A DNA stretch of 7,767 bases. It comes from an uncultured Oscillospiraceae bacterium. Its GTDB lineage: Bacteria > Bacillota > Clostridia > Oscillospirales > Ruminococcaceae. The DNA lies in assembly GCA_900543705.1 (NCBI GenBank), contig UQSL01000083.1, forward strand, positions 1-7,767, given 5' to 3'. Below, one piece after another: positions 6,451-7,767 of this stretch. The position numbers and the translations under genes were made by a program. The stretch's first letter is position 1. Every line of letters starts with the position of its first letter. The notes under the pieces are model-generated. The model did not search any database, had not been told where the DNA came from, and saw only the letters and a program-made list of their open reading frames with translations.

Positions 6451-7134
6451 ATGCTGTACGAGATGCTCAATACCCTTACAAAAGTCCCCGACGAGGTGTG
6501 GGACGTCTATGCCCTGCGCCACGAGCCTCTGCTTGGCAAGCTCACGCCTCCTCTGCGCGCCCAGCTGCTGGAACTCGCCCACAACACGGGCGTCCGGCTG
6601 GCAGGGGAGGCGGCGCGCGAGCATCCGGGGATGCGCCCGGGAGAAATCCTGAAGTCCCTTGGGGTGAAGGTGGTACTAAGGCCCGAATCAGATGAAGGCG
6701 CAAGGACGATCTTTGCCTGCTATGAGGAACCGGACACGGTGACGGTATGGACACGTACCGTCGAGCGCGCAAAGGAAGCCCTTCGGGAAGCGGATGGAAT
6801 CCGTCTGCTCGAGGGAGCGGAGCTACAGGACATCCTGCTGGCGCATGAGCTGTACCACTATTATGAGTACACTAGAAAAGATCTTCCGACCTCCCAAAAG
6901 CTTCTGACGCTCTGGAAAATCGGAAGCTTTGCATACAAAAGCAAGGTGGTCAGCCTCGGGGAAGTCGGCGCGATGGCGTTTGCAAAAGAACTTCTGCATC
7001 TGTCCTATTCCCCATATCTGCTGGATGTGATATTATTGTATCCGGGGAATCAGCATCTCTCCAAACAGCTCTATGATTATATCGTCGGCCTGTCCGCGAA
7101 GGAAACCGGTGAACAGGAGGAAGAAAAATGCTGA
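6451..7134 (+). CDS. ImmA/IrrE-like HExxH metallopeptidase-like protein
   Basis: The protein has 227 residues with no signal peptide or membrane segment, so it is probably cytosolic. A gluzincin-type zinc motif, HELYHYYE (132-139), lies in a hydrophobic helix DILLAHELYH. Some 35 residues later comes GEVGAMAFAKELL (170-182), which matches the E-x-x-A-x-x-F-A-x-x-L-L pattern of ImmA/IrrE (COG2856) proteins. There the glutamate (E171 here) is the third zinc ligand. Typical IrrE-like proteins cleave or regulate DNA-binding repressors, but no helix-turn-helix is visible here. The N-terminal 60 residues are helical and unassigned. The ATG lies 5 bases after the HyuA-like stop with no strong Shine-Dalgarno, suggesting translational coupling. 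An internal ATG at 6463 is an alternative start. Metallopeptidase fold is fairly likely from the motif pair; the target is unknown. Confidence 0.75.
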   Translation: MLYEMLNTLTKVPDEVWDVYALRHEPLLGKLTPPLRAQLLELAHNTGVRLAGEAAREHPGMRPGEILKSLGVKVVLRPESDEGARTIFACYEEPDTVTVWTRTVERAKEALREADGIRLLEGAELQDILLAHELYHYYEYTRKDLPTSQKLLTLWKIGSFAYKSKVVSLGEVGAMAFAKELLHLSYSPYLLDVILLYPGNQHLSKQLYDYIVGLSAKETGEQEEEKC

Positions 7135-7676
7135 TATTTTTTACGGCTTTGTATACAGTGGTTCTGCTTGCTACAGTGGGGATCATTGTGCTGCGCCGTC
7201 CGAAGAAGTCGCCGGACGCGAAATTTACCATCCGGGAAATTCCGATGACCGCAGTCTTGGGATTATTTTTGTGGCTGGAAGCGGGAGTCATCCTGTATTA
7301 TTGGTATACCGTGCCGGAACGCTTGGTACGCAGCCGCAATTCCCAAATCAATGTCTGTATCTTCCTGTCGCTCAGCGCCCTGCTCGGCTCCGGGCTGCTG
7401 CTTTATTATTTTGTCAAGCGGGTCATTGTCAGTGAAAACGGCGTGACTTATGTGGATTTGTTCGGACGTTCCGAATTCATGCAATGGGAGAAAATCACTT
7501 CCGTTAAGCAGTCAAGTGGCAAGCGGATGGTGCTCGAAGGCGGCGGGATGAAGTTTACCGTCGGTGGAAACCGCAAGGGCGTTATCCGGTTTGTCAAATA
7601 TGCCACTGGAAAAATCCCGCCGATTGCCGGGGATGATGTCCTGAGAAATATGAAAAAGGCTCTGAAAATCCAGTAA
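7128..7676 (+). CDS. Small membrane protein, three transmembrane helices plus probable PH-like domain
   Basis: The protein has 182 residues. Hydrophobic helices lie at about 2-22, 39-59 and 74-95. A soluble part from about 97 follows, with short alternating strands (RVIVSENGVTYVDLFG, 98-113; FMQWEKITSVK, 117-127; RMVLEGGGMKFTVGG, 133-147) and a closing helical end. The strand order, the W-x-x-I element and the G-rich turns resemble bacterial PH-like domains on small membrane proteins, but this is a pattern judgement. Basic residues after helix 1 (RRPKK, 23-27) suggest an in-side loop. The ATG overlaps the end of the peptidase-like gene by 7 bases, with AGGAGG (7115-7120) seven bases upstream. 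The two genes are therefore translated as a unit, which hints that their products act together. No function is known to me. Confidence 0.75.
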   Translation: MLIFFTALYTVVLLATVGIIVLRRPKKSPDAKFTIREIPMTAVLGLFLWLEAGVILYYWYTVPERLVRSRNSQINVCIFLSLSALLGSGLLLYYFVKRVIVSENGVTYVDLFGRSEFMQWEKITSVKQSSGKRMVLEGGGMKFTVGGNRKGVIRFVKYATGKIPPIAGDDVLRNMKKALKIQ

Positions 7677-7704
7677 ACTAATCGAAAAAGGCGGCCACTG
7701 CTTT

Positions 7705-7728
7705 TGAAGTTACCCAAAAAGTTAGACA
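7705..7728. mobile_element. Possible terminal inverted repeat of an IS3-type insertion sequence
   Basis: The stretch begins with TG and contains ACCCAAAAAGTTAGACA (7712-7728), which resembles the ends of IS3-family elements in Firmicutes as I recall them. It lies 28 bp after the last gene's stop, and the remaining 39 bases hold no gene. Without the transposase or the other end this is only a suggestion. Confidence 0.3.
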
Positions 7729-7767
7729 ATATTTCAAAGTAAAAATTGTTCAAGCAACTGAAAGGGC

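Noticed and set aside
7104..7109. ACCGGT with flanking GAA near the end of the peptidase-like gene
   Set aside because: It lies in coding sequence with asymmetric outer halves, and no promoter is nearby.

Overview
The window looks like chromosomal DNA of a low-to-mid GC Firmicute, most likely a gut-type Clostridia member. This rests on strong AGGAGG-type ribosome binding sites, GTG and TTG starts backed by good Shine-Dalgarno (SD) sequences, an AT-rich divergent promoter region with a textbook sigma-A promoter, and the gene families present. The species cannot be named from the sequence alone.

Layout. On the minus strand (1-2017) a GTG-started LacI-family regulator is followed after 93 bp by a PfkB-family sugar kinase resembling 2-keto-3-deoxygluconate (KDG) kinase. 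The kinase runs off the left edge. A 711-bp AT-rich divergent region (2018-2728) holds a near-perfect sigma-A promoter for the regulator and three CCGG-centred palindromes that are candidate operators. On the plus strand follow a TTG-started polytopic membrane transporter (2729-4054), a 267-bp heavily structured spacer (4055-4321), a hydantoinase/oxoprolinase-family (HyuA-like) ATPase (4322-6445), an HExxH metallopeptidase-like protein of ImmA/IrrE appearance (6451-7134), and a small three-helix membrane protein with a probable PH-like cytosolic domain (7128-7676). Spacings of 5 bp and -7 bp make the last three a tight operon. The right edge may carry the tip of an IS3-type insertion sequence.

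How the parts may work together (inference). The LacI-type regulator probably represses its own kinase operon and, through operators further into the divergent region, the transporter/HyuA-like operon. That suggests one catabolic regulon: import of an acidic or cyclic compound, ATP-dependent processing by the HyuA-like enzyme, and sugar-acid phosphorylation by the kinase. The substrate is not known. No HyuB partner is present although the downstream side of the gene is visible.

The most unusual element is the spacer between transporter and HyuA-like gene. It forms two long hairpins on the plus-strand RNA whose non-Watson-Crick positions in the paired helices are G-U wobbles. The apical loop of the second contains CCTCCTA, which can pair with the ribosome binding site of the HyuA-like gene. 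This is a candidate undescribed cis-regulatory RNA.
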